From positions 1 to 5,485 of the forward strand of contig JANZZA010000182.1 of the NCBI GenBank assembly GCA_026419655.1: a stretch of DNA of 5,485 nt. The letters run 5' to 3'. Positions 5,456 through 5,485 of this stretch are shown piece by piece. The translations under genes and the position numbers were made by a program. The notes beneath the pieces were generated by a model, which saw nothing but the letters and a program-made list of their open reading frames with translations, was not told the DNA's origin and made no database searches. This DNA comes from Armatimonadota bacterium (GTDB taxonomy: Bacteria; Armatimonadota; Zipacnadia; Zipacnadales; FEN-943). How positions within the stretch are numbered: the stretch's first letter is position 1; the number at the start of each line of letters is the position of its first letter.

Positions 5456-5485
5456 GGCACTGCTTCCTCCTCGGGCGGGTGGCGT

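Noticed and set aside
1..5485. CRISPR array, tRNA or rRNA genes
   Set aside because: No regularly spaced direct repeats and no cloverleaf or rRNA signature were seen on either strand.

Overview
The window suggests a GC-rich, probably diderm bacterium. The N-terminus of the pilin-like protein (GFTLIE, then FPVFARAREKARQ and a conserved Asn-Leu-Lys-Gln / Asp-Tyr-Asp-Glu pattern) together with a C-terminal H-X9-DG motif is typical of Armatimonadota and, more loosely, of Planctomycetota/Lentisphaerota-type secreted pseudopilins. This lineage call is inference from one protein.

Layout. Most of the window reads on the minus strand. At the right edge a YjbQ-family gene (5042-5455, plus) diverges from gatB (start 4812, end 3382, minus). 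Next, 3381-2850 is a 532-base stretch without a protein gene. It holds a palindromic repeat (copy B), a strong sigma-70-like promoter (3174-3202), a cobalamin riboswitch aptamer (about 2984-3148), and an expression platform that runs down to the Shine-Dalgarno of the next gene. That next gene encodes a type IV pilin-like protein (2849-2136). A second, inverted copy of the palindromic repeat (copy A) follows. Then come three genes of an ABC importer: a lipoprotein substrate-binding protein (2016-958), an ATPase (953-159) and the first 59 codons of a permease that runs off the left edge.

How it fits together. The riboswitch and the binding-protein/ATPase/permease set point to vitamin B12 (cobalamin/corrinoid) uptake repressed by B12. 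The first gene behind the riboswitch is not a transporter gene but a secreted pseudopilin. Its Shine-Dalgarno is locked in a 9-bp hairpin that competes with an 11-bp alternative pairing. A candidate kissing loop ties this switch to the aptamer. This makes the pseudopilin a directly B12-controlled gene and a candidate surface component of corrinoid capture, which is the most interesting feature of the window. gatB and the yjbQ-like gene look like ordinary housekeeping neighbours.
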